A DNA stretch of 64,000 nucleotides, from positions 372,001 to 436,000 of the forward strand of contig NZ_JACJFN010000001.1 of the NCBI RefSeq assembly GCF_014164785.1. The letters run 5' to 3'. The notes below the pieces were generated by a model that was given only the letters and a program-made list of their open reading frames with translations, ran no database searches and was not told the origin of the DNA. A program made the translations under genes and the position numbers. Below are positions 55,112-63,291 of the stretch, piece after piece; position 1 is the stretch's first letter, and each line of letters starts with the position of its first letter. Source of the stretch: Aquipseudomonas guryensis (GTDB lineage: Bacteria; Pseudomonadota; Gammaproteobacteria; Pseudomonadales; Pseudomonadaceae).

Positions 55112-55153
55112 TGAATCCAGATTCATCAATTGCAAACAGTGAATCACGATTCA
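55112..55153. promoter_or_regulatory. Duplicated TetR-type operator (TGAATC-N2-GATTCA, two copies)
   Basis: Two perfect 14-bp palindromes, TGAATCCAGATTCA (55112-55125) and TGAATCACGATTCA (55140-55153), are 28 bp apart centre to centre. They lie directly upstream of the TetR gene and between it and the ladS stop. Confidence 0.85.
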
Positions 55154-55216
55154 GTATTTTGCAGAAGATGGGATCCTGGCCAAACATGCGCCGAAAATGT
55201 CCGGCGCAAAAATCAC

Positions 55217-57625
55217 TCAGTGCTCTTGGGTGGCTGAATCGGCCGGCACCTGGCACAGCACCCAGTCATGCAACAGGGTCTGCAGTTCGACGAACTTCAC
55301 CGGCTTGGCCAGGTAGTCGCTCATGCCGGCCGCCAGGCAGCGCTCGCGATCGCCACTGTGGCTGTGGGCGGTGATTGCCAGCACCGGCAGCTCGGCGCAG
55401 CCCGGCAGCGCACGCAGCGCGCGGCAGGTGGCAAAGCCATCCATCACCGGCATCTGGCAATCGAGCAACACGGCATCGATGGGTTCGCTGCGCAGCATTT
55501 CCAAGGCCTCGACGCCATTGTCGGCGGTGCGTACGCGATAGCCGAGCTTGAGCAGCATGCCGCGGGTGACCAGCTGGTTGATCGCGTTGTCCTCGACGAT
55601 CAGCACGGTGCACTGCTCCGGACGCCGCCGCGGCAGCCCGCCGACACGCCGGCGCATGCCACCCGGCTCACGCGTCTGCACCGGCAGGTTGAGCTGCACG
55701 TCGAGCTCGAAGCTGCTGCCCTGCCCCGGCGTCGACTGATGGCGCAAGGTGCCACCCAACAGGTCGACCAGTTGCCGGCAGATCGCCAGGCCGATGCCCA
55801 GACCGCCGTACTGGCGGGTCATCGAGCCGTCCAGCTGCCGGAAGCGCTGGTAGAGACTGCCGCCGGCCGGCACGCTGAAGCCAATGCCACTGTCGAGCAC
55901 CTCGATGCGCAGCGGCATGTTCGCCGTGAGCGGGCCACCCGCGCTAACCCGCAGGGTTACATGACCCTGGTGGGTGAACTTGATCGCGTTATCGAGCAGG
56001 TAACCGATGCTCTGCGCCAGCTTGCCGGCATCGCCCTCCAGGGTGTCCGGCAGGCTGTCATCGAGTTCGACGATGAACTCCAGGCCTTTCTCCGTGGCCC
56101 GCGGCGAGTACTGCGCGCGCAGGCCGTCGAACAGGCCGCGCAGGCTGAACGGTTCACGGCGCGGGTACAGCTTGCCGGCCTGCAGTTCGGTCAGGGCGAG
56201 GATGTCGTTGACCATGCGCATCATGTCGCGCGCCGAGCCGGCGGCGGTCTTCTGGTACTGCTCCAGCTCGACATCCAGCTTGAGGGTCTGCATCAGCTCC
56301 AGCGAACCAATGACCCCGTTCATCGGCGTACGCAGCTCATGGGTCACTGTGGCAAGGAACTCGTCTTTCAGCCGATTGTTGTCGGCCAGCTCGCGGTTGA
56401 GGGCCTCCAACTCGCTGCTGGCCTGCTGCAGGATGCGCGTGCGCTCCTCCTTCATCGCATTGATGCGGTCAGCCAGGGCCAGGGACAGCAGGCCCACCTC
56501 CAGCGCCGAGCCGATCTGGCTGGCGTACATGGTGAGGAACAGGTTGGGCAGGTAGCCCAGCACCATCAGGGTGTTGGTGATGCCGCCAACCAGGAAGGCG
56601 CTCCAGGCAAAGATGAAGTAGCGCGCCACACGCATGCCGCGCATCCAGGCGAGCATGCCGGCACTGAAGATCACCACGGTGAACAGCAGCGCCAGGTAGG
56701 TCGCCATGCGCAACGCCACGCCATAGCTGGCAGTCAGCGCCAGGGCCATCACCAGCGCACCACAGGCCATCATCACCAACAACAGCCGATCGACCCAGGG
56801 ACTGTGCTCGGCAGTGTGCAGGAAGCTGCGGGCAAACTGGCAGCCGAAGAACGCCGCCGAACCGATCAAAAATGGCGTGGCCGCGTTGGCCCACCAGGGG
56901 TTGTCCGGCCAGAAGTACTCGATGCCGGCCCCATTCACCGAGACCTGGTAGAGACCGAACGAGGCGATGTAGAGGATGTAGTAGAGGTAACTGGTGTCGC
57001 GCACGCTGAGGTAGATGAACAGGTTGTAGATCAGCATCACCAGCAGCACGCCGTAGATGATGCCGAGCACATAGATGCGCTTGGGCTGGTATTCCAGATA
57101 GGCCTGGGGCGACCACAGGGTCAGCGGTGCCTGCATCGAGCCCTGACTTTCCAGGCGCAGGTAAATGCGCTGGCTCTGCCCCGGCGGCAGGTCGAGTTCG
57201 AACAGGTAGTTGTTCTGTTTGATCTGTCGACTGCTGAACGGCAGTGCATCGCCGGTGCGCTGGGCCAGGCGGTAACCGCCTGCGTCGTCAGGCAGATAAA
57301 GCTCCAGGTGATCGAGCGGCGGATAGGCCAGCTCCAGATACCAGGGGTGTGCACTGCCGGACTGGTTGCGCGGGCTGTACTGCAGATCCAGGCGCAGCCA
57401 GAACACCGAGCGCGAATAGCCGGCATTGAGCACGGCCTGGTGATGCTGGCGGAAGCTGCCCTGCAGGGCCGGCGAAGCCACATCGACGATACTGGAGTCG
57501 CCGCGCATGTCTTCGAACACGTGCATGGTGGCACCCAGCGGCAGGCGCGTGGTGGTCTCGTCGAACTCGACAGCGCCGGCCAGAGCCGGCAACAGGCATA
57601 GCAGCCAGATAAATATGCAGCGCAT
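55217..57625 (-). CDS. ladS: LadS-like hybrid sensor kinase (7TMR-DISM)
   Basis: An 802-residue hybrid kinase. Signal peptide (residues 1-18), periplasmic 7TMR-DISMED2 domain (about 30-165), seven transmembrane segments (about 180-385), a HisKA domain with phospho-acceptor His429 (VTHELRTPMNG), an HATPase domain and one receiver domain with Asp722 (LLDCQMPVMDG). The same domain order and the amn/aidB/tetR/thiD neighbours identify it as LadS (PA3974, from memory). LadS feeds the GacS/GacA-Rsm pathway and promotes biofilm and type VI secretion while lowering acute virulence. The start at MRCIFIW is set by the signal peptide; a GTG 63 nt upstream is possible. Confidence 0.92.
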   Translation of the reverse strand: MRCIFIWLLCLLPALAGAVEFDETTTRLPLGATMHVFEDMRGDSSIVDVASPALQGSFRQHHQAVLNAGYSRSVFWLRLDLQYSPRNQSGSAHPWYLELAYPPLDHLELYLPDDAGGYRLAQRTGDALPFSSRQIKQNNYLFELDLPPGQSQRIYLRLESQGSMQAPLTLWSPQAYLEYQPKRIYVLGIIYGVLLVMLIYNLFIYLSVRDTSYLYYILYIASFGLYQVSVNGAGIEYFWPDNPWWANAATPFLIGSAAFFGCQFARSFLHTAEHSPWVDRLLLVMMACGALVMALALTASYGVALRMATYLALLFTVVIFSAGMLAWMRGMRVARYFIFAWSAFLVGGITNTLMVLGYLPNLFLTMYASQIGSALEVGLLSLALADRINAMKEERTRILQQASSELEALNRELADNNRLKDEFLATVTHELRTPMNGVIGSLELMQTLKLDVELEQYQKTAAGSARDMMRMVNDILALTELQAGKLYPRREPFSLRGLFDGLRAQYSPRATEKGLEFIVELDDSLPDTLEGDAGKLAQSIGYLLDNAIKFTHQGHVTLRVSAGGPLTANMPLRIEVLDSGIGFSVPAGGSLYQRFRQLDGSMTRQYGGLGIGLAICRQLVDLLGGTLRHQSTPGQGSSFELDVQLNLPVQTREPGGMRRRVGGLPRRRPEQCTVLIVEDNAINQLVTRGMLLKLGYRVRTADNGVEALEMLRSEPIDAVLLDCQMPVMDGFATCRALRALPGCAELPVLAITAHSHSGDRERCLAAGMSDYLAKPVKFVELQTLLHDWVLCQVPADSATQEH

Positions 57626-57801
57626 GCCGCCCCGCCAAAGCCCACGACCACGCCCGGGCGACCCCGCCCGCAGGCGCCATCCAGGCACTCATTGATTGAT
57701 TTGCCGCACTCTAGCAGTCTGTAGACTCGCCTGAAAAGGCGCTAGTACTGAAGTCCCAGGTGCTCACACCTGGCTGCCATACTGCCCAAGGCCAAGAGAG
57801 C

Positions 57802-58566
57802 ATGATGATCAAGTCGCTAGCCGTCCTTTGTCTGCTCGGTTTTTGTCGCCTGCTGGCGGCGGACACTAGCGATATTCGCCTGAGCACCCTGGAGTGGCCA
57901 CCCTATACCGGGGCGACCCTGCCCGACGGCGGCTATGCCACGGCAGTGGTGCGCGCCGCCTTCGCCGCCGAAGGCCGCACAGTGGAGATACGTTTCTACC
58001 CCTGGGCCCGCGCCCTCAGCCTGGCAGAAACCGGCCGGATAGACGGCGTGTTCCCCGAATACTACGACCCGCAGCAGCGTCCTGCCCTCCTGCTGTCCGC
58101 CCCCTTCCCTGGTGGCCCCGCGGGTCTGCTCAAGCTCAGCCATCGCGCCATCAGCCTCAACGCACCGCCGGGCGCTGCCCCGGCAGACGGTTTCAGCCAA
58201 CTGTCCGGGCTCAAGATTGGTCTGGTTCGCGGCTATCTCAATCACCCGCGCCTGGACGCCGAACCGGGCCTGCGCCGCGAATACGCCCGCGATGACCTGC
58301 AGAACCTGAGCAAGTTGCTGGCCGGGCGCGTCGACCTGATCTTCATCGACATCAAGGTCGCCGAAGCACTGATTCGCGAACACTTCCCCGACCAGCAGCA
58401 GCGTTTCGAAGCCTTGCAACCACCCCTGCTGCAGCCCACCCTACACCTTGCCGTTTCGCGTGCCACAGCTAACGCAGAAGCCATCCTGCAGAGCTTCAAC
58501 CAGGGTCTGGAGAAGATCACCCAGAGCGGTGAACTGCAGCGCCTGCGTCAGGCCTACGGGCTCTGA
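57802..58566 (+). CDS. Periplasmic solute-binding protein (SBP_bac_3 type)
   Basis: A 254-residue exported protein: signal peptide MMIKSLAVLCLLGFCRLLAA, then SDIRLSTLEWPPYTGATL, the hallmark of family-3 amino-acid-binding proteins, and PWARALSLAETGRIDGVFPEYY. No permease or ATPase gene is near, so it is an orphan. Such orphan proteins in Pseudomonas may act as ligand sensors or enzymes. It is divergent from ladS and 29 bp before thiD. I do not recall it in the same place in P. aeruginosa. Confidence 0.83.
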   Translation: MMIKSLAVLCLLGFCRLLAADTSDIRLSTLEWPPYTGATLPDGGYATAVVRAAFAAEGRTVEIRFYPWARALSLAETGRIDGVFPEYYDPQQRPALLLSAPFPGGPAGLLKLSHRAISLNAPPGAAPADGFSQLSGLKIGLVRGYLNHPRLDAEPGLRREYARDDLQNLSKLLAGRVDLIFIDIKVAEALIREHFPDQQQRFEALQPPLLQPTLHLAVSRATANAEAILQSFNQGLEKITQSGELQRLRQAYGL

Positions 58567-58595
58567 AGCCTGGTTTGGTGGTAAGCTCGCCGGCC

Positions 58596-59393
58596 ATGAA
58601 CAGACATACTTCCCGCCCCGTTGTCCTTTGCTTGTCCGGCCACGACCCGAGTGGTGGCGCCGGCTTGCAGGCGGACATCGAAGCCCTGCTCGCCCAGGGT
58701 TGCCACGCCGCTCCTGCCGTCACCGCGCTGACCGTGCAGGACACGGTGAACGTCTCCGACTTCCGCGTGCTCGACCGCGAATGGGTGCTGGCCCAGGCCC
58801 GGGCGGTGATCGCCGACCTGCCGGTGGCCGCGGTCAAGCTGGGCATGCTCGGCTCGGTCGAGATGGTCGATACCGTAGTCGAGATCATGCAACTGCTGCC
58901 CGGCATCCCGCTGGTCTGCGATCCGGTGCTGCGCGCCGGTGGTGGCGGTTCGCTGGGCAAAGACGACGTCGGCTACGCCATGCGCGAACGCCTGCTGCCA
59001 ATCGCCGCCATCGCCACGCCGAACCTGCCGGAAGCACGCATCCTCGCCGAACTGCCCGAGGGCACGGCCGATGAGTGCGCCGAGAAGCTGCTGCCGAAGA
59101 TCCAGCACCTGCTGATCACCGGCGGCCATGGCGACGAAAGTGAAGTGCACAACCGCCTGTACTCGCGTGACGGCAGCCGCCATACCTTTACCTGCCAGCG
59201 CCTGCCCGGCAGCTACCACGGCTCCGGCTGCACCCTGGCCAGCACCCTGGCCGGCCGCCTGGCCCTGGGCGAAGAGCTGAGCAGCGCGGTGCGCTCGGCC
59301 CTCGACTACACCTGGCGCACCCTGCGTGACGCCGAGAAGCCGGGCCGCGGCCAGTTCGTGCCGCGCCGCCTGCCGCTGGACTTCTCTTTATGA
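58596..59393 (+). CDS. thiD: Hydroxymethylpyrimidine/phosphomethylpyrimidine kinase
   Basis: A 265-residue ribokinase-fold enzyme that phosphorylates HMP and HMP-P for thiamine synthesis. The [14 protein letters not shown] start and the C-terminal [16 protein letters not shown] anion-hole motif are diagnostic. The length is that of the stand-alone enzyme. The start MNRHTSRP is chosen because homologues begin just before [14 protein letters not shown]. It is followed 22 bp on by thiE, with a tiny coupling ORF between them. PA3975 by memory. Confidence 0.95.
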   Translation: MNRHTSRPVVLCLSGHDPSGGAGLQADIEALLAQGCHAAPAVTALTVQDTVNVSDFRVLDREWVLAQARAVIADLPVAAVKLGMLGSVEMVDTVVEIMQLLPGIPLVCDPVLRAGGGGSLGKDDVGYAMRERLLPIAAIATPNLPEARILAELPEGTADECAEKLLPKIQHLLITGGHGDESEVHNRLYSRDGSRHTFTCQRLPGSYHGSGCTLASTLAGRLALGEELSSAVRSALDYTWRTLRDAEKPGRGQFVPRRLPLDFSL

Positions 59394-59415
59394 ACAACCT
59401 GATGAAGAGCCGCCC

Positions 59416-60051
59416 GTGAAGCCCAAGCTACGCGGCCTGTATGCCATCACCGATAGCCAGCTGCTCGCCGATGGCAAGCTGCTGCCCTATGTGGAAGCCG
59501 CTCTGAAAGGTGGCGCGCGACTGCTGCAATACCGCGACAAGTCCGCCGACAGCGCCCGCCGCCTGCGCGAAGCCGAGGCCCTGCGCGAGCTGTGCATACG
59601 CTATGGCGCCGAGCTGATCATCAACGATGACGCCGAGCTGGCCGCGCGCCTCGGCGTCGGCCTGCACCTGGGCCAGGGCGACGGCTCACTGGCCGCAGCC
59701 CGTGCCCTGCTCGGGCGCAAGGCGATCATCGGTGCTACCTGCCATGCCCAGCTGGAGCTAGCCGCCACCGCCAACCGCGAAGGCGCCAGCTACCTGGCCT
59801 TCGGCCGCTTCTTCAACTCCAATACCAAGCCCGGCGCGCCGGCCGCTACTGCTGACTTACTGACCCAGGCCCGCGCGCACTTCAACCTGCCACTGGCAGC
59901 CATCGGCGGCATCGACCTGGACAACGCCGGTCAGCTGATCAGCGCCGGCGCCGACCTGCTGGCCGTGGTCCACAGCCTGTTTTCCGCCCCTTCCGCCGCC
60001 GAGGTGGAGAGGCGCGCACGCGCGTTCAGCGTGCTGTTCCCGTCATCCTGA
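59416..60051 (+). CDS. thiE: Thiamine-phosphate synthase
   Basis: A 211-residue TIM-barrel enzyme that joins HMP-PP and thiazole phosphate to thiamine phosphate. The [11 protein letters not shown] start, [18 protein letters not shown] and [10 protein letters not shown] motifs are conserved. It starts with GTG: an ATG at 59392 overlaps thiD and opens a 9-codon ORF (MNNLMKSRP) whose TGA overlaps this GTG (GTGA), suggesting translational coupling. Next gene is hemL. Confidence 0.95.
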   Translation: MKPKLRGLYAITDSQLLADGKLLPYVEAALKGGARLLQYRDKSADSARRLREAEALRELCIRYGAELIINDDAELAARLGVGLHLGQGDGSLAAARALLGRKAIIGATCHAQLELAATANREGASYLAFGRFFNSNTKPGAPAATADLLTQARAHFNLPLAAIGGIDLDNAGQLISAGADLLAVVHSLFSAPSAAEVERRARAFSVLFPSS

Positions 60052-60068
60052 TTCGAGAGAGAGCTGTC

Positions 60069-61352
60069 ATGTCCCGTTCCGAAACCCTGTTTGCCAACGC
60101 GCAGAAACACATCCCTGGCGGCGTCAACTCGCCGGTGCGCGCATTCAAGAGCGTCGGCGGCACCCCGCTGTTCTTCAAGCATGCCGAAGGCGCCTACGTC
60201 ACCGATGAAGACAACAAGCGCTATGTCGATTACGTCGGTTCCTGGGGCCCGATGATCCTCGGCCACGGCCACCCGGATGTGCTCGACGCGGTGCGTAACC
60301 AGCTGCAGCACGGCCTGTCCTACGGCGCACCGACCGCCATGGAAACCGAGATGGCCGACTTGGTGTGCAGCATCGTGCCGTCCATGGAGATGGTGCGCAT
60401 GGTCAGCTCCGGTACCGAGGCGACCATGAGCGCCATCCGCCTGGCCCGTGGCTATACCGGCCGCGATGCGATCATCAAATTCGAGGGCTGCTACCACGGG
60501 CATTCCGACAGCCTGCTGGTGAAAGCCGGTTCCGGCCTGCTGACCCAAGGTGTACCGAGCTCGGCGGGCGTGCCGGCGGACTTCGCCAAACACACCCTGA
60601 CTCTGCCGTTCAACGACATCAAGGCGGTCGAGCAAATGCTCGGCGAAGTCGGTTCAACCGTGGCCTGCATCATCGTCGAGCCGGTGGCCGGCAACATGAA
60701 CTGCGTGCCGCCGGCACCAGGCTTCCTCCAGGGGCTGCGCGCGCTGTGCGACCAGCACGGCGTGGTACTGATCTTCGACGAAGTGATGACCGGCTTCCGC
60801 GTCGCCCTCGGCGGCGCCCAGGCGCACTACGGCGTAACGCCGGACCTGTCGACCTTCGGCAAGATCGTCGGCGGCGGCATGCCGGTCGGCTGCTTCGGCG
60901 GCAAGCGCGCGATCATGGGCTGCATCGCCCCGCTCGGCCCGGTCTACCAGGCCGGCACCCTGTCCGGTAACCCGTTGGCCATGGCCGCCGGCCTGACTAC
61001 CCTCAAGCTGATCAGCCGTCCGGGCTTTCACGCCGAATTGAGCGACTTCACCAGCCGCCTGCTGGCCGGCCTGCAGGAGCGTGCCGATGCGGCGGGCATC
61101 CCGTTCGTCACCACCCAGGCAGGCGGCATGTTCGGCCTGTATTTCAGCGGTGCCGACGACATCGTCACCTTCGACGACGTGATGGCCAGCGATGCCGAGC
61201 GCTTCAAGCAGTTCTTCCACCTGATGCTGGAAGGCGGCGTGTACCTGGCACCGAGCGCCTTCGAGGCCGGCTTCACCTCGATCGCCCATGGCGAGACCGA
61301 GCTGCAGCTGACCCTGGACGCCGCCGAGCGCGCCTTCGCCAAGCTCAAGTGA
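60069..61352 (+). CDS. hemL: Glutamate-1-semialdehyde 2,1-aminomutase
   Basis: A 427-residue PLP enzyme that converts glutamate-1-semialdehyde to 5-aminolevulinate in tetrapyrrole synthesis. [23 protein letters not shown] segment, [10 protein letters not shown] and the lysine in [14 protein letters not shown] are conserved. The length is standard. A GAGAGAG site precedes the ATG. It is co-linear with thiD-thiE, as in P. aeruginosa (PA3977, from memory). A membrane-protein gene overlaps its stop codon. Confidence 0.97.
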   Translation: MSRSETLFANAQKHIPGGVNSPVRAFKSVGGTPLFFKHAEGAYVTDEDNKRYVDYVGSWGPMILGHGHPDVLDAVRNQLQHGLSYGAPTAMETEMADLVCSIVPSMEMVRMVSSGTEATMSAIRLARGYTGRDAIIKFEGCYHGHSDSLLVKAGSGLLTQGVPSSAGVPADFAKHTLTLPFNDIKAVEQMLGEVGSTVACIIVEPVAGNMNCVPPAPGFLQGLRALCDQHGVVLIFDEVMTGFRVALGGAQAHYGVTPDLSTFGKIVGGGMPVGCFGGKRAIMGCIAPLGPVYQAGTLSGNPLAMAAGLTTLKLISRPGFHAELSDFTSRLLAGLQERADAAGIPFVTTQAGGMFGLYFSGADDIVTFDDVMASDAERFKQFFHLMLEGGVYLAPSAFEAGFTSIAHGETELQLTLDAAERAFAKLK

Positions 61353-61996
61353 TGCAATACAGCACCGCGCTCAGCGATGGACTGTTGGCGCTGGCCTGCT
61401 TGGCCAGCGCTATTTGGTGCTTGCTGGGCAAAGGTCTGGCTGCAGATGGGCTGCGCCATACCCGCTTGTATATCTGCCTAGGCTTCGTCGTTCCCGGAAT
61501 CACCGCGATATGCGGAGCTATCCGCTACGGCTTCGCTCCGGATTGGCAACCGCTACACAGCACTCTGAGCCAAATCAGCAGCTTTACCAGCCTCCCCATC
61601 TTGGGGCTGGCTGCATTCAGCCTTGCCCTGGTCCGGAACTGGGGGATGAACACCTGGTTTACAGTACCGCTGATCTTGCTGCTGTCTTACCAGATCACCA
61701 ACTTGCTGTACCTCAGGGAAAGCTGGCAGCTGACGCTGAACATGATGGCGTTAGCACTGATTGTTTCCTCCGCAGCCCTGCGCTGGTGGCGCCCACTGCT
61801 ATTTGCAATTGCCTCGGGCGTAGTCACGCTGTTCTTGCTGGCGGGGCTGGTTGTCGGCACCGAAGGCTTTATCGGTTCGTTACGCCGCGTCGACCTGTTT
61901 CACGGCTTGCTGAGCCTGGCCTACCCGCTGCTGGCCTGGCTGCTGCTGCGCCTGCAGGGCTACGCCCGGGCAGAAATACCGGTAAAGACTTTGTAA
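61352..61996 (+). CDS. Uncharacterised membrane protein (PA3978-like)
   Basis: A 214-residue protein with about six or seven transmembrane helices spaced through its length (for example LLALACLASAIWCLLGKGL and LLFAIASGVVTLFLLAGLV). It has no recognisable catalytic motif. It starts at an ATG overlapping the hemL stop (TGATG), so is coupled to hemL. Composition is less GC-rich than its neighbours, with more A/T at synonymous positions, which hints at a different history. Function unknown. Confidence 0.7.
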   Translation: MQYSTALSDGLLALACLASAIWCLLGKGLAADGLRHTRLYICLGFVVPGITAICGAIRYGFAPDWQPLHSTLSQISSFTSLPILGLAAFSLALVRNWGMNTWFTVPLILLLSYQITNLLYLRESWQLTLNMMALALIVSSAALRWWRPLLFAIASGVVTLFLLAGLVVGTEGFIGSLRRVDLFHGLLSLAYPLLAWLLLRLQGYARAEIPVKTL

Positions 61997-62020
61997 GAAA
62001 GCCACCGCTTATCCCATAAT
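61991..62020 (+). promoter_or_regulatory. Candidate promoter of the Sel1-repeat gene
   Basis: TTGTAA (61991) and CATAAT (62015) are separated by 18 bp, a good match to sigma-70 spacing; it overlaps the end of the membrane-protein gene. A GCCGACA-cgttc-TGTCGGC hairpin (62027-62045) follows in the leader. Confidence 0.5.
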
Positions 62021-62087
62021 GTGCTAGCCGACACGTTCTGTCGGCCGGGCTAGGAGCCCGTCGGTTTCGCGAGGCACTGTGATTTTC

Positions 62088-62648
62088 ATGAAATGCACCG
62101 GCCGCACCCTGTTCCTGGGCTGCCTGTTGCTCCTCCCCCCCATGCTGGCGCATGCGGGCGGCAATTCCCTGCTGGTTCCTGCAACCGGCCGCTGCTCGCT
62201 GAACACCGCACCGGAAGACCTGCCGCAAGCCCTGACTACCTGCCAGGAAAACGCCCAGCGAGGCGACGCGGCGGCGCAGTACGAACTCGGCGAATACTAT
62301 TACGACGGCCAGCGCACCCCGCGCGATCTGCCGCAAGCCCTGCACTGGTTCGAACAGGCCTCACTGCAAGGCAACGCCCAGGCCCAGCTACGCCTGGGCA
62401 GCATGTTCTTCCGCGGTGAAGGCGTGCAAGCCAACAATGTGCAGGCCTATATCGTGCTGAAGATGGCCGCGATCAACGGCTCGGACGAGGCGATGGACAG
62501 CGCGGATCAGGTTGCCGCACAGATGGGCCGCGAAGAACTGCAGATCGCCAGCCAGGTGCTGGGGCAGATCTTCCGCAGCTACCTGCTGGAACTGCAGAAC
62601 ATCGGCAGCAGCCCGGCACCCGCATTGGCACCCGCACCCGCACAGTAA
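62088..62648 (+). CDS. Exported Sel1-repeat protein (PA3979-like)
   Basis: A 186-residue exported protein. A signal peptide (MKCTGRTLFLGCLLLLPPMLAHA) is followed by two Sel1-like repeats (GDAAAQYELGEYYYDGQRTP, then GNAQAQLRLGSMFFRGEG), a helix-rich part and an Ala/Pro tail (APALAPAPAQ). Sel1/TPR-like repeats bind proteins, so it may be an envelope adaptor. Start uncertain: an in-frame GTG 9 nt upstream sits closer to the GAGG site. MITE copy 2 lies 47 bp after the stop. Confidence 0.82.
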   Translation: MKCTGRTLFLGCLLLLPPMLAHAGGNSLLVPATGRCSLNTAPEDLPQALTTCQENAQRGDAAAQYELGEYYYDGQRTPRDLPQALHWFEQASLQGNAQAQLRLGSMFFRGEGVQANNVQAYIVLKMAAINGSDEAMDSADQVAAQMGREELQIASQVLGQIFRSYLLELQNIGSSPAPALAPAPAQ

Positions 62649-62695
62649 GCACACCACCAGCAGGCCCGCCGCATAGCTGTGTGCGTCTACCGCGT

Positions 62696-62837
62696 AGAAC
62701 CTGTTTAGGATCTTTTGAGCTAGAGCCAGGCAAGGCGAGATTGGGCGAGGGCGCGGAGTTTACGCGCTGTAAATGAGCAGCCCGAGCCCAATCTCAACGC
62801 AGCATGGCCGACGATCAAGAGATCCTAGATAGGTTCT
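62696..62837. mobile_element. 142-bp MITE-like palindromic element, copy 2
   Basis: Same length and ends as copy 1 at 49041. Arm changes are paired: where copy 1 has AAATT in the left stem and AATTT in the right, copy 2 has AGATT and AATCT, so the fold is kept. It lies between the convergent Sel1 and DUF1820 genes. Its final base is the last base of the DUF1820 stop codon, as happens at amn in copy 1. Confidence 0.88.
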
Positions 62838-63160
62838 TACTTGTCCGGCATTGGCATGGGGAAGGGCATGACATTGCCGCCACCCTTGGCCTCACTGATC
62901 TTCGGCGTACCCAGGCGCTCGACCTCATCGATGCGGATGATCGCGTGCATCGGCACGAAGCTGCGCACCACACCGTCGAACTGCGCCTTGAGCTTTTCCT
63001 CGCTGGGATCGACCACCACCTGGGTGCGCTCACCGAAGACGAATTCCTCGACCTCCAGGAAGCCCCACAGATCACTTTGATAGATCTGCTTGGCGTACAT
63101 CTCGTACACCTGGCCCTGGTTGAGGAAAATCACCTTGTAGATCGGTTCACGCTTGCTCAT
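62837..63160 (-). CDS. DUF1820 family protein
   Basis: A 107-residue cytoplasmic protein (MSKREPIYKVIFLNQGQVYE...). The FLNQGQVYEMYAKQIYQSDLWGF-type core (seen from about residue 12 to 34) and the VDPSEEKLKAQF segment identify DUF1820, a conserved gammaproteobacterial family of unknown function. The C-terminus is Gly/Met/Pro-rich (GGGNVMPFPMPMPDK). The start lacks a strong ribosome site. It is divergent from miaB, the usual neighbour. Confidence 0.87.
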   Translation of the reverse strand: MSKREPIYKVIFLNQGQVYEMYAKQIYQSDLWGFLEVEEFVFGERTQVVVDPSEEKLKAQFDGVVRSFVPMHAIIRIDEVERLGTPKISEAKGGGNVMPFPMPMPDK

Positions 63161-63250
63161 GGACGACAGAAAGACACCGGGAATTAAGGGGGCGCGAATC
63201 ATAGCATAGCCACCGGACAGGCAAGCCTAGGAAGCGCGCCGCGCGCACCC

Positions 63251-63256
63251 TATAAT
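63251..63256 (+). promoter_or_regulatory. Consensus -10 element of miaB
   Basis: A perfect TATAAT, followed by GCGCG, 36 bp before the miaB start; the -35 region is not obvious. Confidence 0.6.
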
Positions 63257-63291
63257 GCGCGGTTCATTCGAACCACCCGCGACGAAGACCC

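Noticed and set aside
55268..57601. Long open frame on the plus strand opposite ladS
   Set aside because: Antisense artefact of high GC; no recognisable domain, while ladS has a full set of motifs.
62804..63187. Open frame beginning inside MITE copy 2 and running over DUF1820 (a similar one at 49149-49370 over amn)
   Set aside because: Both start in the repeat itself and continue antisense to real genes; no conserved protein features.
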